Below are positions 36,572 to 46,500 of a stretch of 64,000 nt of DNA, in pieces. Origin of the DNA: Edaphochlamys debaryana (Eukaryota > Chlorophyta > Chlorophyceae > Chlamydomonadales); NCBI GenBank assembly GCA_016858145.1, contig JAEHOE010000230.1, positions 1 through 64,000 on the forward strand. The letters are read 5' to 3'. Position 1 is the first letter of the stretch; the number at the start of each line of letters is the position of its first letter. The position numbers and the translations under genes are program-made. Below the pieces are notes generated by a model, which was not told the DNA's origin, did no database searches, and worked only from the letters and a program-made list of their open reading frames with translations.

Positions 36572-36574
36572 CGT
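36572..36574 (+). repeat. Left target-site duplication (CGT)
   Basis: Uninterrupted units read GGATGGACGTGTCTG. Here GGATGGACGT is followed by the insertion, and CGTGTCTG follows its right end at 52455, so CGT is duplicated. Three bp is the usual size for EnSpm/CACTA elements. Confidence 0.9.
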
Positions 36575-36612
36575 CCCTATGGCACTACTTGAGTCCGTAA
36601 TGGGGGGGTAGA
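36575..36612 (+). repeat. Left terminal inverted repeat (38 bp)
   Basis: It begins CCCTATGGCACTACTTGAGT and ends TAGA, and is the exact reverse complement of 52417-52454. The perfect match argues for a recent insertion. Confidence 0.95.
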
Positions 36613-36780
36613 GTCCCTTGTCCTCCGTAACCCCCCCCCCCCTTTACGGCCACCCCACCGTAGCCCATCGTAGCCCCCCCCCCCTTTACGGCCACCCCAC
36701 CGTAGCCCATCGTAGCCCCCCCCCCCTTTACGGCCACCCCACCGTTGCCCACCATAGCCCTTCCCTCCGTAGCCCCTCTT
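36613..36780 (+). repeat. Left subterminal tandem repeats
   Basis: About three copies of a ~54-bp unit: a poly-C run, then TTTACGGCCACCCCACCGTAG. The core TTACGG/CCGTAA also occurs in the terminal repeat, the right subterminal repeats and the internal hairpin, so it is a candidate transposase-binding motif. Confidence 0.75.
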
Positions 36781-37251
36781 CGCGCCTTTCGCGCCTTTCG
36801 CGACGTCCTCGACAGACGCCTTCATGTGCTCGTACACTTCTGGAACTCGCCTGGGCGCCTTCTTATAGCTCAAGTTGCCGCTGCCAGGTTGTTATCACCA
36901 CACATCACGTCTTCGACGCGTATCCCCAACGCTGCACCCTGCTCCTGCCCCTCGCGCGTCGCTCGCGTCCAAGTAATTCAAGTAAGCGCGGGCTTTGTTT
37001 GCTCTTGAGTGCTCTCCGTTGTTGCCTGGCTGCACTGGCTTGCAGCCATCGCTGCCTGCTCTGGCTCGCTGTAGAGGAGCACGCCCGTTCCACAGCCTCC
37101 CTAGCCCCTAGCCCGCGGTTGCTCCTGCTCACGGACCCCCCCGTTATCTCTGCCTCCCTGAGCTTTTAAGCCAGCATCGGAAGGCCTTATCCCCCACAGC
37201 CCCCAACCCCGCGGCCGCTTTCCCACTCTCCTTGCCTTCTCCCCCAGAGAA
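36781..37251 (+). promoter_or_regulatory. Upstream region of the 246-aa gene
   Basis: About 470 bp between the subterminal repeats and the first ATG. It holds CGCGCCTTT repeats (36780-36800). No ORF with a recognisable domain is seen; it presumably holds the promoter and 5' UTR. Confidence 0.35.
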
Positions 37252-38135
37252 ATGGCACACGAGGTGGACTCCCACGTTATTGCCGCAGGCACGGATACTC
37301 ACTGGATGATCCGCCCCGGCACTCCCCTGGGAGGCAACCACGGCCTCAAGCTGCGACAGCCTGCCCGCTGCTCCATTGGTTCTGTCCTCCGCCGGAGCGG
37401 CCCCATCACGCCCCTATTCAGGATTCAGGACGTTTACGCCGCCTCCCTGATTCCCAAGAACGCCCAGGGCGTTCACCCGGTCAAGGTCAGTCGCCTATCT
37501 TTGTTCAGCGCTGGCCAGCCATACGTTGCGTCTGGCCCTCATGGGGTCTCCAAAAGGGCCAGCAAAGGCAGTAGAGACCTTCCGATCCTACAGATCTCCC
37601 CCCCCCCTCCCTTACCATCCGCTCACAGGCCTGGATTCCCGCCGGCAACGTCACCATCGGCACCCTGTACGCAGGCGGCCACGTCGACCCGGACTGCTTC
37701 TTCTGCGAGATCAGCTACGAGGACCTGGTGTCCCGGCTGCGCCTCGAGCTGCCCTTTGTCGAGCTGTCTGACCACGACCTCGAGCGCTGCACCCCCATTC
37801 TCTGCCCCCACACCAGGGCCTGGGGCCTGCTAAGCGAGAACCGCAGTCACGCGTTCCTGCACCCCGAACCCCGCTCGGTCCCCTGGCCCACCACCAGCAC
37901 CGTGGAGGGGCTCATCTGGGTAGAGCGCGTGTCCCTGACCTACGCTCCCATCTTCACCAACGCCCTCACCGACCCCGTCGTCCTGGACCGCCTGCCCTCG
38001 CACCTGGGCATCTGGTACCCCGAGGGAGGGGTGGACGCCCCCCCCATGGAGGAGGGCGCTGCCGTGCAGGGCGCCGTGCTGCAGGTTGACCCCGCCGATG
38101 GCGAGGCCGAGGCTGAGGCCGAGGCCATGGCATAG
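37252..38135 (+). CDS. Unknown 246-aa transposon-borne protein
   Basis: Two inferred exons, 37252-37485 and 37629-38135, join in phase 0 (741 bp). The donor is AAG|GTCAGT and the acceptor CTCACAG|GCC. The start is the ATG after CCCCAGAGAA. It reads MAHEVDSHVIAAGTDTHW at the N-terminus, has a short Cys pair (CFFCEIS) in the middle, and ends in an acidic EAEAEAEAMA tail. No signal peptide, membrane helix or family was recognised. It sits next to the left end of the element, transcribed inward and convergent with the JmjC gene. Confidence 0.65.
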
Positions 38136-38768
38136 TAGCCATATGCATAATAGCAGCTGAAGCTTGTCCTGAGCGCAAGAGGTACTTGCACTTGGAGGAT
38201 GGGATGGATGGATGGGCCAAGAGGGCCCCGGGCGCCTTTTGGTTGTTGGCATTTGGCGCAGGAACTTTTCGGAGCCAAGGCATGTTTTGTGGTGGCATGG
38301 CATTATGGACGTCAATGAGTGGCTTGGGAAGCGTTGAGGGCCGGCAAGATCTGGTCTGGGGCGGGCTGGAGCGGCTTGGGCGGGGCGCAGGATTGCAGGA
38401 TGTTGGCAAGACACGGACGTATGGATGCAGCACTAATGATGTTAAAGCCTGTGTCCTGTCGGTGCCCCTATACATGTGTCCACTCTCCTGCTCCTGCTCA
38501 CCACAGCCCATCACAGCCCTTCATTGTTTATGTGCCCTGCCTTACACTCCAGGCATAGCGTGTTCAGCTTAATGCACTACCACGGGCCCTTAAGCGTAAC
38601 CATTCCTTGTCATGCCACGCACGTTAGTTCTTCCGCTGCTCCCATCATCCTCATTTCCCACACCAAAGCCACGCTAGACATCCGAATGTTAACAGGCGTC
38701 CAACCACCATATGTTGGCCGGAAGAAGCGTGCCTAATGCACCGAAAGCCCCTGAGGCCCCCCACGTAA
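38136..38768. other. Convergent intergenic region
   Basis: 633 bp between the 3' ends of the 246-aa gene (+) and the JmjC gene (-). No ORF with a recognisable domain is seen. A TGTAA poly(A) signal of the Chlamydomonas type for the minus-strand gene lies at 38542-38546. No repeat stands out. Confidence 0.4.
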
Positions 38769-40922
38769 TCACAGGACCCTCGCCAACGCCACTACATTTT
38801 TGGTCACCAGTTTTTCGAGGTACGTATAGTCGAATCCATAGTATGAAATGAGGCCCTGAGTGGCCAGGAAACGAGGGAGCCAGAAGAGGGGCCCTGCCAT
38901 CCTTAGGTCGGCCACCTCCCACGCCACCTTGACATTGCTGTTGACGTTGGTGACCTGGTGGGCCCACCCCGGGGGCACTTCCACCAGGTCAGCGTGCTTC
39001 TGGTCCACCACCCGCACATGCTCCTCCCCGAACTCCTCCACACATGCGTCAATGCCCTCCTGTGTGAGGTGAGGCTGCATCACCCAGGTCGGAGTAGGCG
39101 CCCAGGGTGTGCGGTTGCGGCGCTCCCACTTCACCTTCTTAGCCCCTCCCTTCTTCCCCTTCAGCCCCACCACCCACTCGTTGAATTTTGAGATTATTGC
39201 AGGGCTGATGAACACCCAGCGTGCAAGCACCGCACCAGGAGGCACGTGCCATGCTGCAAACGCGACATTCTTTGCCCCCGCACGATCTATGTGGAAAGCC
39301 GAGAAGGTCACTCCTCCCCGCCCAACAATTATGAGCACGATCATCGACCAAGGCGACACGTCCCTCCCCGGGGCGCCCCCGCCAGACTCCACCTCGTCCC
39401 ACAGCGTCTTGATCACCCAGTACAGGATGGACTTCTCTCGCTTCTGCGGCGGGCAGTCGTAGTTGAAGCTGCGGTAGATCTTGCAATTCGAGTCCTCCGC
39501 CAGGCAGCTCCCCACTGCCGCGGCTCCTCCCTCCTCAACCAGCGCACTGCAAGAGGGACACGGGGGGGTGGGGGTGGGGTGGGGGGCGCGGGAGCAGACG
39601 GAGAAGGTCGTTGGAGGGAAGGGGGCGGGGAGGACACCCAGGTTGGTAGTACTACCGAGCACAAGAGCGGGCAAAGCATGGGTGTGGTCAGCAAGGTTGG
39701 GCCAGAGGCTCCTGAACTTCCCAATCCAACCTTCCAACACACCTGAACTCTGGGTCCTTCTCCTCCTTCACAAGCCTCGCCAACGCACAGTTGCCCCACA
39801 GCATCATCTCCGCCTCCATCATCTCTGGCGTCCACCGTGGCGCTCCACGCTCAGGTAGCAGGCATTGTAGCTCCTCGACAGCGCCCAGCTCAGACAGGAC
39901 AGGGTAGACGCTACAGGACAGGAACCGCAAGCACAGAAGCAGCTTGGCCTCTTCAGCCTAGCATGCCCTCACTGTTCCCTCCCACCCCCAATCCTGCGCT
40001 CTACTCTTTCCCCTGACCACAGTGTCCCACCCACCTTGGTGGCGTATTAGCCAAGTTGGTCGGCTTGAAGGGGATGTTACCGATGTGGTAGGCGTTGAGC
40101 ACCTTCCTGTACTCAGGGGACGGGCAGTGTAGGCACGAGTCAGGCACGTACCCATTCCTTCCCCTTCGTCCCCTCTTCATTCCCCTCTCACCCGCCCCGC
40201 CCCCCCCCCCCTCCCCGCGTTACGCACTCGAGCGCATCCAACTCTTCCTTCTCGGCGATGCAGAAGCGCTGCAGGCAGAAGCCCTCCTCCTCCGCTCTCT
40301 GGGCTGCCACAACGGGAGCGCACGCCCAGCACCACCACTCCGAGCCCTCCTCCTGATACCCAATCGCCTCCTTGCTGGGCTGTGCGAACACTACAAGCGC
40401 ACACTTGGCCGCGCACAAAGCGCACGTCCACTCGCCACCCTCGCTCTGATTGTTCTCTCGCCTGATGATGCTCTCCCTACGCAGCTCGTCTACTGAGTGC
40501 CTGCCCTTGCCCTGTCCCAGCATAGTCCCCACAGCAGCGACCAGTGCGTATGACTCCTCCCGGTGGCGCGCCTCGTCCTCCCGGCCTGGCGGCAGCTTGA
40601 TGTGCCGGACGATTTTCGCTGCGTGAGACCCGTAGCGGGCCTCCCACTGCTCGATGCAGCAATCGCTGGCAAGGACAGGGTCCAGGTCGGCGTTGGGAGC
40701 GTCGTCGTCAAGAAACGACGCCAGCATCCGCTTGCTGGTGGGCTTCCGGCACAGCTTCTCCGCTACATGTTGGCCTATGTGGTCTTTGCAGAACAGCTTA
40801 ACACTCGACCTGATGTTGTTGGGGTCCTGTAGGCAGAGGTCCGGGCAAGCGCACATTGTGTACGCGGCCCGCCGCCCGCACTTCTGTGCGCCGCACTGCA
40901 CGAAGCAGTAGTCCTTTGACAT
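38769..40922 (-). CDS. JmjC-domain protein (putative histone demethylase/hydroxylase) carried by the transposon
   Basis: Inferred exons 40224-40922, 40035-40111, 39743-39910 and 38769-39546 join in frame to 573 aa (1722 bp). The N-terminal half is Cys-rich (MSKDYCFVQCGAQKCGRR, WTCALCAAKC, WWCWACAP), probably zinc-binding. The C-terminal half has a JmjC-like Fe(II)/2-oxoglutarate core: VTFSAFHIDRAG gives HxD, and PPGWAHQVTNVNSNVKVAWE gives the distal His 111 residues further on. The GWAHQVTNxxSxxKVA block resembles the KDM3/JMJD1 subgroup. If active it would act on chromatin in the nucleus. It is the only gene here with a chromatin-type fold. Substrate cannot be told from sequence; a non-histone dioxygenase is possible. 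Confidence 0.7.
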
Positions 40923-41346
40923 GTTGCTATGATATTGGGTAGCCTATGTGCAGTAGGGTGCTTTAGAGAGGCGACCAGTCCCTGTGCCGTACCGGCGACC
41001 CCATTACGGAGGGTGCAAGGCTTCCTTGCACCCTCCGTAATGGGGGGTGCAGCGCAGCCTTGCACCCCCCGTAGACCTCCCGCGCCCCGTTACCCCCCGT
41101 TACGGAGGGTGCAAGGCACCCTTGTGCCCCCCGTAGCCTCCCCGCACCCCGTTACCCCCCCCCCCACCTTTCCTCCTGCCTTGTCCGCCCTGGGGCGCCG
41201 TACACAAAGTCCATGCAAGCCCGCGAAATTTAAGTTGCCGCACTTCAGCGTGAGTCCCACAAGCAACTGCTCGTGCATGTGTTGAAGCAGCGCCAGACAC
41301 ACACGCCCCCCATCGCCCCCAATACGCCAAGCCCTCCGTGCCCGCT
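40923..41346. promoter_or_regulatory. Divergent intergenic region with TIR-like hairpins
   Basis: It lies between the JmjC gene (-) and the HNH-motif ORF (+). It contains a perfect 22-bp-arm hairpin (40999-41045) and, at about 41096-41140, an imperfect second one. Both carry the TTACGG/CCGTAA motif of the element ends. It probably serves as a promoter for one or both genes. Confidence 0.5.
40999..41045. repeat. Perfect 22-bp hairpin related to the terminal repeats
   Basis: The arms are CCCCATTACGG-AGGGTGCAAGG and its exact complement, separated by CTT. The outer CCCCATTACGG matches the inner part of the 38-bp terminal repeat. It could be a transposase-binding site, a MITE-like insertion or a fossil junction of two elements. 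Confidence 0.85.
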
Positions 41347-41413
41347 ATGTCGTCGACTCCTCGCTCTTCAGCTTTCGGCAACCTGGTAACGGAGCTGCAG
41401 ACCGTCCCCACAG

Positions 41414-41614
41414 ATGAGACTAAGTGAGTGCAGGGTGTGCAGTGAATTCAGGGTGTATTTTGAGCTGGGAAGGCCGCTAGCCTCCACGGCACGCTATTAC
41501 AACGTCTTCCACATCGACGGCAACCGCTTCAACAACAACGCCAGCAACCTCATCGTGGCCACCAAGCAGCAGGCCAGGTGGCTAAAGGCGAAGCGGTACC
41601 GCTTCCTGGTGTAA
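41414..41614 (+). CDS. Small HNH-motif ORF (66 aa), probably fragment
   Basis: It reads YYNVFHIDGNRFNNNASNL near its C-terminus, the hallmark of HNH_3-type homing endonucleases (HHxDGNxxNNxxxNL). The usual N-terminal DNA-binding part is missing. An upstream ATG at 41347 opens 26 codons that stop at TGA just before this frame, next to a strong GTGAGT donor-like site. A short duplication (CAGGGTGT twice) may have disrupted a longer frame. It is likely a remnant. Confidence 0.45.
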   Translation: MRLSECRVCSEFRVYFELGRPLASTARYYNVFHIDGNRFNNNASNLIVATKQQARWLKAKRYRFLV

Positions 41615-41626
41615 AGAGCAGTAACC

Positions 41627-41919
41627 GTATGCATAGCACCATATGGTCCGCTGGCGCAAGGGTGTCAGCATGCAGGGTGGTGGACAGGATGGCAGTAACT
41701 GTGTGTGTTTGGTCTGGCTGCGGGCTGGTGATGCCAAGCAGCAACGAGGTCTAGTTAGAGGGATGCAAGTGCGCTGGCTGCGGTATGGCAGAGATTTGAG
41801 CGACGGCCCTTGACGGTTGGGTGCACCGTTTCCTTATGTGGGGCACTGGAACTGTATGCATAGAACCAGATGGTCTGCTGGCACAAGGGTGTCAGCATGC
41901 AGGGTGGCGGACAGGACGG
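41627..41919 (+). repeat. Diverged direct repeat pair (227-bp spacing)
   Basis: A ~66-bp segment beginning GTATGCATAG occurs at 41627-41692 and, with about 10% differences, at 41854-41919. Both are followed by CTGCGGGCTGGTGATGCC. No coding content is recognised between 41615 and 42040. Confidence 0.7.
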
Positions 41920-42040
41920 CTGCGGGCTGGTGATGCCCTTTTGCTTGAGAAGTGGATTGAGCGGCTTGACAGAGATTCGAGCAGAACTGTAACGGGCTCA
42001 ACATTAGTGCTGCCCCCTTCGATCGTTCCCATCTGCCCCC

Positions 42041-43350
42041 GCGCAAAGGGGCTGACCATCTAGGACAGTCGGCAGGACAGGGCTTTGCCAGCGGGCTGGG
42101 AAGGGGTACCAGTCATCCAAGCGGCGGGGCTCTCGCGCAAAGGGGCTGACCATCTAGGACAGTCGGCAGGACAGGGCTTTGCCAGCGGGCTGGGAAGGGG
42201 TACCAGTCATCCGAGCGGCGGGGCTCTCTCGCGCAAAGGGGCTGACCATCTAGGACAGTCGGCAGGACAGGGCTTTGCCAGCGGGCTGGGAAGGGGTACC
42301 AGTCATCCAAGCGGCGGGGCTCTCGCGCAAAGGGGCTGACCATCTAGGACAGTCGGCAGGACAGGGCTTTGCCAGCGGGCTGGGAAGGGGTACCAGTCAT
42401 CCGAGCAGCGGGGCTCTCGCGCAAAGGGGCTGACCATCTAGGACAGTCGGCAGGACAGGGCTTTGCCAGCGGGCTGGGAAGGGGTACCAGTCATCCAAGT
42501 GGCGGGGCTCTCGCGCAAAGGGGCTGACCATCTAGGACAGTCGGCAGGACAGGGCTTTGCCAGCGGGCTGGGAAGGGGTACCAGTCATCCGAGCGGCGGG
42601 GCTCTCGCGCAAAGGGGCTGACCATCTAGGACAGTCGGCAGGACAGGGCTTTGCCAGCGGGCTGGGAAGGGGTACCAGTCATCCGAGCGGCGGGGCTCTC
42701 GCGCAAAGGGGCTGACCATCTAGGACAGTCGGCAGGACAGGGCTTTGCCAGCGGGCTGGGAAGGGGAACCAGTCATCCGAGCGGCGGGGCTCTCGCGCAA
42801 AGGGGCTGACCATCTAGGACAGTCGGCAGGACAGGGCTTTGCTAGCGGGCTGGGAAGGGGTACCAGTCATCCAAGCGGCGGGGCTCTCGCGCAAAGGGGC
42901 TGACCATCTAGGACAGTCGGCAGGACAGGGCTTTGCCAGCGGGCTGGGAAGGGGTACCAGTCATCCGAGCGGCGGGGCTCTCGCGCAAAGGGGCTGACCA
43001 TCTAGGACAGTCGGCAGGACAGGGCTTTGCCAGCGGGCTGGGAAGGGGTACCAGTCATCCAAGCGGCGGGGCTCTCGCGCAAAGGGGCTGACCATCTAGG
43101 ACAGTCGGCAGGACAGGGCTTTGCCAGCGGGCTGGGAAGGGGTACCAGTCATCCAAGCGGCGGGGCCCTCGCGCAAAGGGGCTGACCATCTAGGACAGTC
43201 GGCAGGACAGGGCTTTGCCAGCGGGCTGGGAAGGGGTACCAGTCATCCGAGCGGCGGGGCTCTCGCGCAAAGGGGCTGACCATCTAGGACAGTCGGCAGG
43301 ACCGGGCTTTGCCAGCGGGCTGGGAAGGGGTACCAGTCATCCGAGCGGCG
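42041..43350 (+). repeat. 94-bp minisatellite, ~14 copies
   Basis: The unit starts GCGCAAAGGGGCTGACCATC and ends GGCGGGGCTCTC; copies differ by scattered substitutions (A/G in ATCCAAGC/ATCCGAGC) and one 2-bp insertion near 42229. There are no spacers, so it is not CRISPR-like. The phrase GAGCGGCGGGGCTCT also occurs inside intron 1 of the 590-aa gene (about 49259), a possible source of the repeat. Confidence 0.95.
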
Positions 43351-43594
43351 TTCATCTCGTTTGCACTCTTGCAAGGCCGTAAAGACCATCCAGTCAACGT
43401 CCCCGCCAATCTGACTGCATCTGCCACCACCGCCGCCACCGCACCGCAGGACCGCCACCGCACCGGCACGCTACACCTCCAACCACCAGGGCCACCACCG
43501 CAGCCACCGCAGCCGCCAACGTCCCAACCACCGCACCGGCACGCTACATCTACTACCACCAAGGCCACCACCGCAGCCACCGCAGCCACCGCCA

Positions 43595-46500
43595 CTACCA
43601 TCGTCGCCACCGCAGGTGGAGGCTCTTGAAGTTGCGGAGAACGTGCCAGTGCCTTGCGAGCACGACTTGTCGCCGCTTTGCAGCGGCTCGCTTCTCGTTG
43701 TGTGGGTGCGGCTGTGCAAAGCACACCCAGGGCACAATTGCTCTCGGCAAGAACCATGGCCCGTCTGCGTGTGATTTCGCCTCCATGGGGATCACTGGGC
43801 AGTGGAGCAGGGGGTCAGGCTTTGACTCGGCTTTGTACCATTTGGCCATCACCAGTGCCTCTGCATACCCGTCACGTCCCACGTGCTTGATTACGTTTTC
43901 CACCTTGCCGAACCAAAGCTCACCCGACGTGTCAGGGCGGCAGAGAAACCAGGACCCAGCGGACAGCTTCACACGCCCCACCCTCACTCCCTTCAGGACT
44001 TTGACCGTCGCATCCCCACCCACCGAACTGTCCATGTCCCACCGTTCATATGCCGCATCGAGCTGCGACATTTGCTTCTTCGACAGGGTCATCTCCGGCA
44101 GCGCCCGTCGCTCCTCATCGTCCCCGATGGGGACAACAGTCGGTGTACGGCAGAAGTAGGCTCTCTCGTCGTACATGTCGACCAGGTCGTCGCAGTTAGC
44201 GTCCTCCTCTTCAGAGGCGGCCACACGCTCGACATCGCGCAGCCCCCCCTCGTCCTCGACCTCGCCCTCGCTCCCACCCTCATTGCCCTCGCCCTCGCTC
44301 CCACCCTCATCACTGTTGCCCTCGCTCCCGCCCTCAGCGTAGCCCTCGCTCTCACCCCTGGCCTCAGCCTCACCCTCCCTGTCACCATCGACCTCGGCCT
44401 CGGGATCGGCCTCACTGCCCATGCCCTCCCCTCCGCCACCTTCCGCGTCGGCCTGCGTGGCCTCGTACTCCAGCCGCAGTGCAAGGCAGACCTGCCTGTC
44501 GAGGGCCGAGTAGAACATGGAGGCCTCCATGTAGCGCTTGCTGTGTGCCCACCGGCCCAGCACTCCCCATAAGTGCTCAGCCTTGAACATGGCAGTGCAG
44601 TAAAGGGGCCCTGTATAAGGAGATATGGGCGTAGGAAAAGGGATGGGGAAGAGCACAACGATGGCCCCCGAGCCCCCTAGGCCTCCACCCAAACCCCAAG
44701 GCCCCCGAGCAACTGACCCCAAAACCCAAGGCCCCCCCCCCCCCCCCCCCCAGGCCCACCGAAGTTGGCTATGCCGTCCACCAGGTGGATGCAGTTGTGC
44801 AGCTTGATGTCAAGCTGCACTGCACCCAGGTAGGTCTCCACGAGGCACAATGCGGTTGCGACCCGTGCCTTAAGGGCTGGAAGCCTGTCTCGGCACGGAA
44901 TCTTGTCCCACAGGTCACACGACACCTGGAGAAGGGCGATGAGCGTTTCCTCCACTTCAGGACTGAGCCCCGCGCTCGCGACGGCATATGACCCGTATGG
45001 CCCCGCAGCAGGAAGAATGTATGCGACTTGGCCTTCTTTCCAGCGGAGGTCAGGCGGGCAAGACGCTTTGCCCCTGGATCGATCTTGGCAATCTCCATCA
45101 TTGCGTCCCGGAACTTGGCAATCACGTCAGTGGGGAAAAGCTGTTGGGATGGGGAAGACGGTGCTCAGACCCAGCCCCCAGCCCCCAGCCCCAGCCCCCA
45201 GCCCCAGCCCCCAGCCCCCAGCCCCCCAGCCCCCAGCCCCCATGCCCCCAGCCGCCCCCAGCCCCAGCCCCCATCCGCCCGAGCCCCAGCCCGGCCCCGC
45301 CCCCAGGCCCCCAGCCCCCCAGCCCCCCAGCCCCAAGCCCCAGCCCAGCCCCAGCCCCCAGCCCCCAAGCCCCCCAGCCCCCAGCCCCCAAGCCCCAGCC
45401 CCCAGGCCCCCAGCCCCCATCCCCCCCAGCCCCCAGCCCCAAGCCCCCGCCCCCAGCCCCAGCCCCCAGCCCCAGGCGCCCCCAAGCCCCAGCCCCCAGC
45501 CCCCAGCGTGCCCCAGCCCCCAAGCCCCCAGCGCCCAGCCCCCAGCCCCCATCCCACCCCAGCCCCCAGCCCCCAGCCCCCATCCCCCAGCCCCCAGCCC
45601 CCAGCCCCAGCCCCAGCCCCCCAGCCCCCATCCCCCAGCCCCCAGTCCCCCTCCCCAGCCCCCAGCCCCCAGCCCCCATCCCCCAGCTCCCCAGCCCCCA
45701 GCCCCCAGCCCCAGGCCCCCATCCCCCATCCCCAGCCCCCAGCCCCCAGCCCCCAGCCCCAGCCCCCAGCCCCCAGCCCCCAGCCCCCAGCCCCCAGCCC
45801 CCAGCCCCCAGCCCCCAGCCCCCAGCCCCCAGCCCCTTCCTTACGTGTGATGGTCAGGTTGTTTGCATTGTCGTATGCAGTAATGGCGGGGCTCCGCTCA
45901 CGCAGGTTCTGGAGAGTCAGTACGATGGTATCCTTAATCACGCCGGCGAGGGTGTGCATGGCGTCGTAGTTCCACGACAGTACCGGGTCAAAGGATGGTG
46001 AGTTGTAAACAGGCGAGGACACCTGGGGCTGATCACGCGAACGGGGGGTTGCTACACGGCTCCAGGTAGCGTTGAGGGGAGGGAGGTTGGGCTCACTTGC
46101 TGCTGGTGGGCCGTTCATGCCCCGGCGGATCTCCTCTGCCCCCCGTTGCCGGGGCCGTTTGAAGGGGTTAGTGTTCCCGGCCAGCCTCCATGATTGAGCC
46201 ACAACTGGCGCTGCTGCGTCCGCCGCTCCATCACCACCCGCATCCTCATCTTCTTCAACCCAATTGTCCTCGTTGTCAGTGCCGTCTGCTGGCCGCTCTT
46301 GTTGACGCTCTTGTTGACGGCCCCAGCCCTGGCCCTCGGGATCACGGCTGGTGAAGTTGGCCTTGAGAGCGCCAAAGAGAGGGTGGCTGGTAGGAAGGAA
46401 GCGAAAGTGGTCGGTATAGACCGTCTTGCCGCCACACTTGAAGCCTGGCTGCCAGCACTTGAGGCATGCCCACAGGGCAGGAGAGAACTTGACGCCCACG

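Larger units (their letters stand above)
24238..36574 (+). repeat. Array 2, part 1: short units A-E
   Basis: Unit A 24238-26961 (leader + 1919 bp), B 26962-28878 (leaderless), C 28879-31600, D 31601-34325 and E from 34326 (leaders present). All lack about 1.61 kb of the long unit between AGCCTCAG and ATCAACAACC. Unit E is split at 36574 by the large transposon and resumes at 52458. Unit A begins at CACTGCC directly against cyclase-gene DNA, suggesting that the leader start is a true element end. Confidence 0.9.

Noticed and set aside
42041..43350. CRISPR array
   Set aside because: The 94-bp units are contiguous with no spacers, and the context is a eukaryotic transposon.
44988..46001. Long Pro-rich plus-strand frames (over 300 codons)
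   Set aside because: They are produced by the CCCCAG-type repeat in all three frames and lie antisense to the transposase; no start context or domain.
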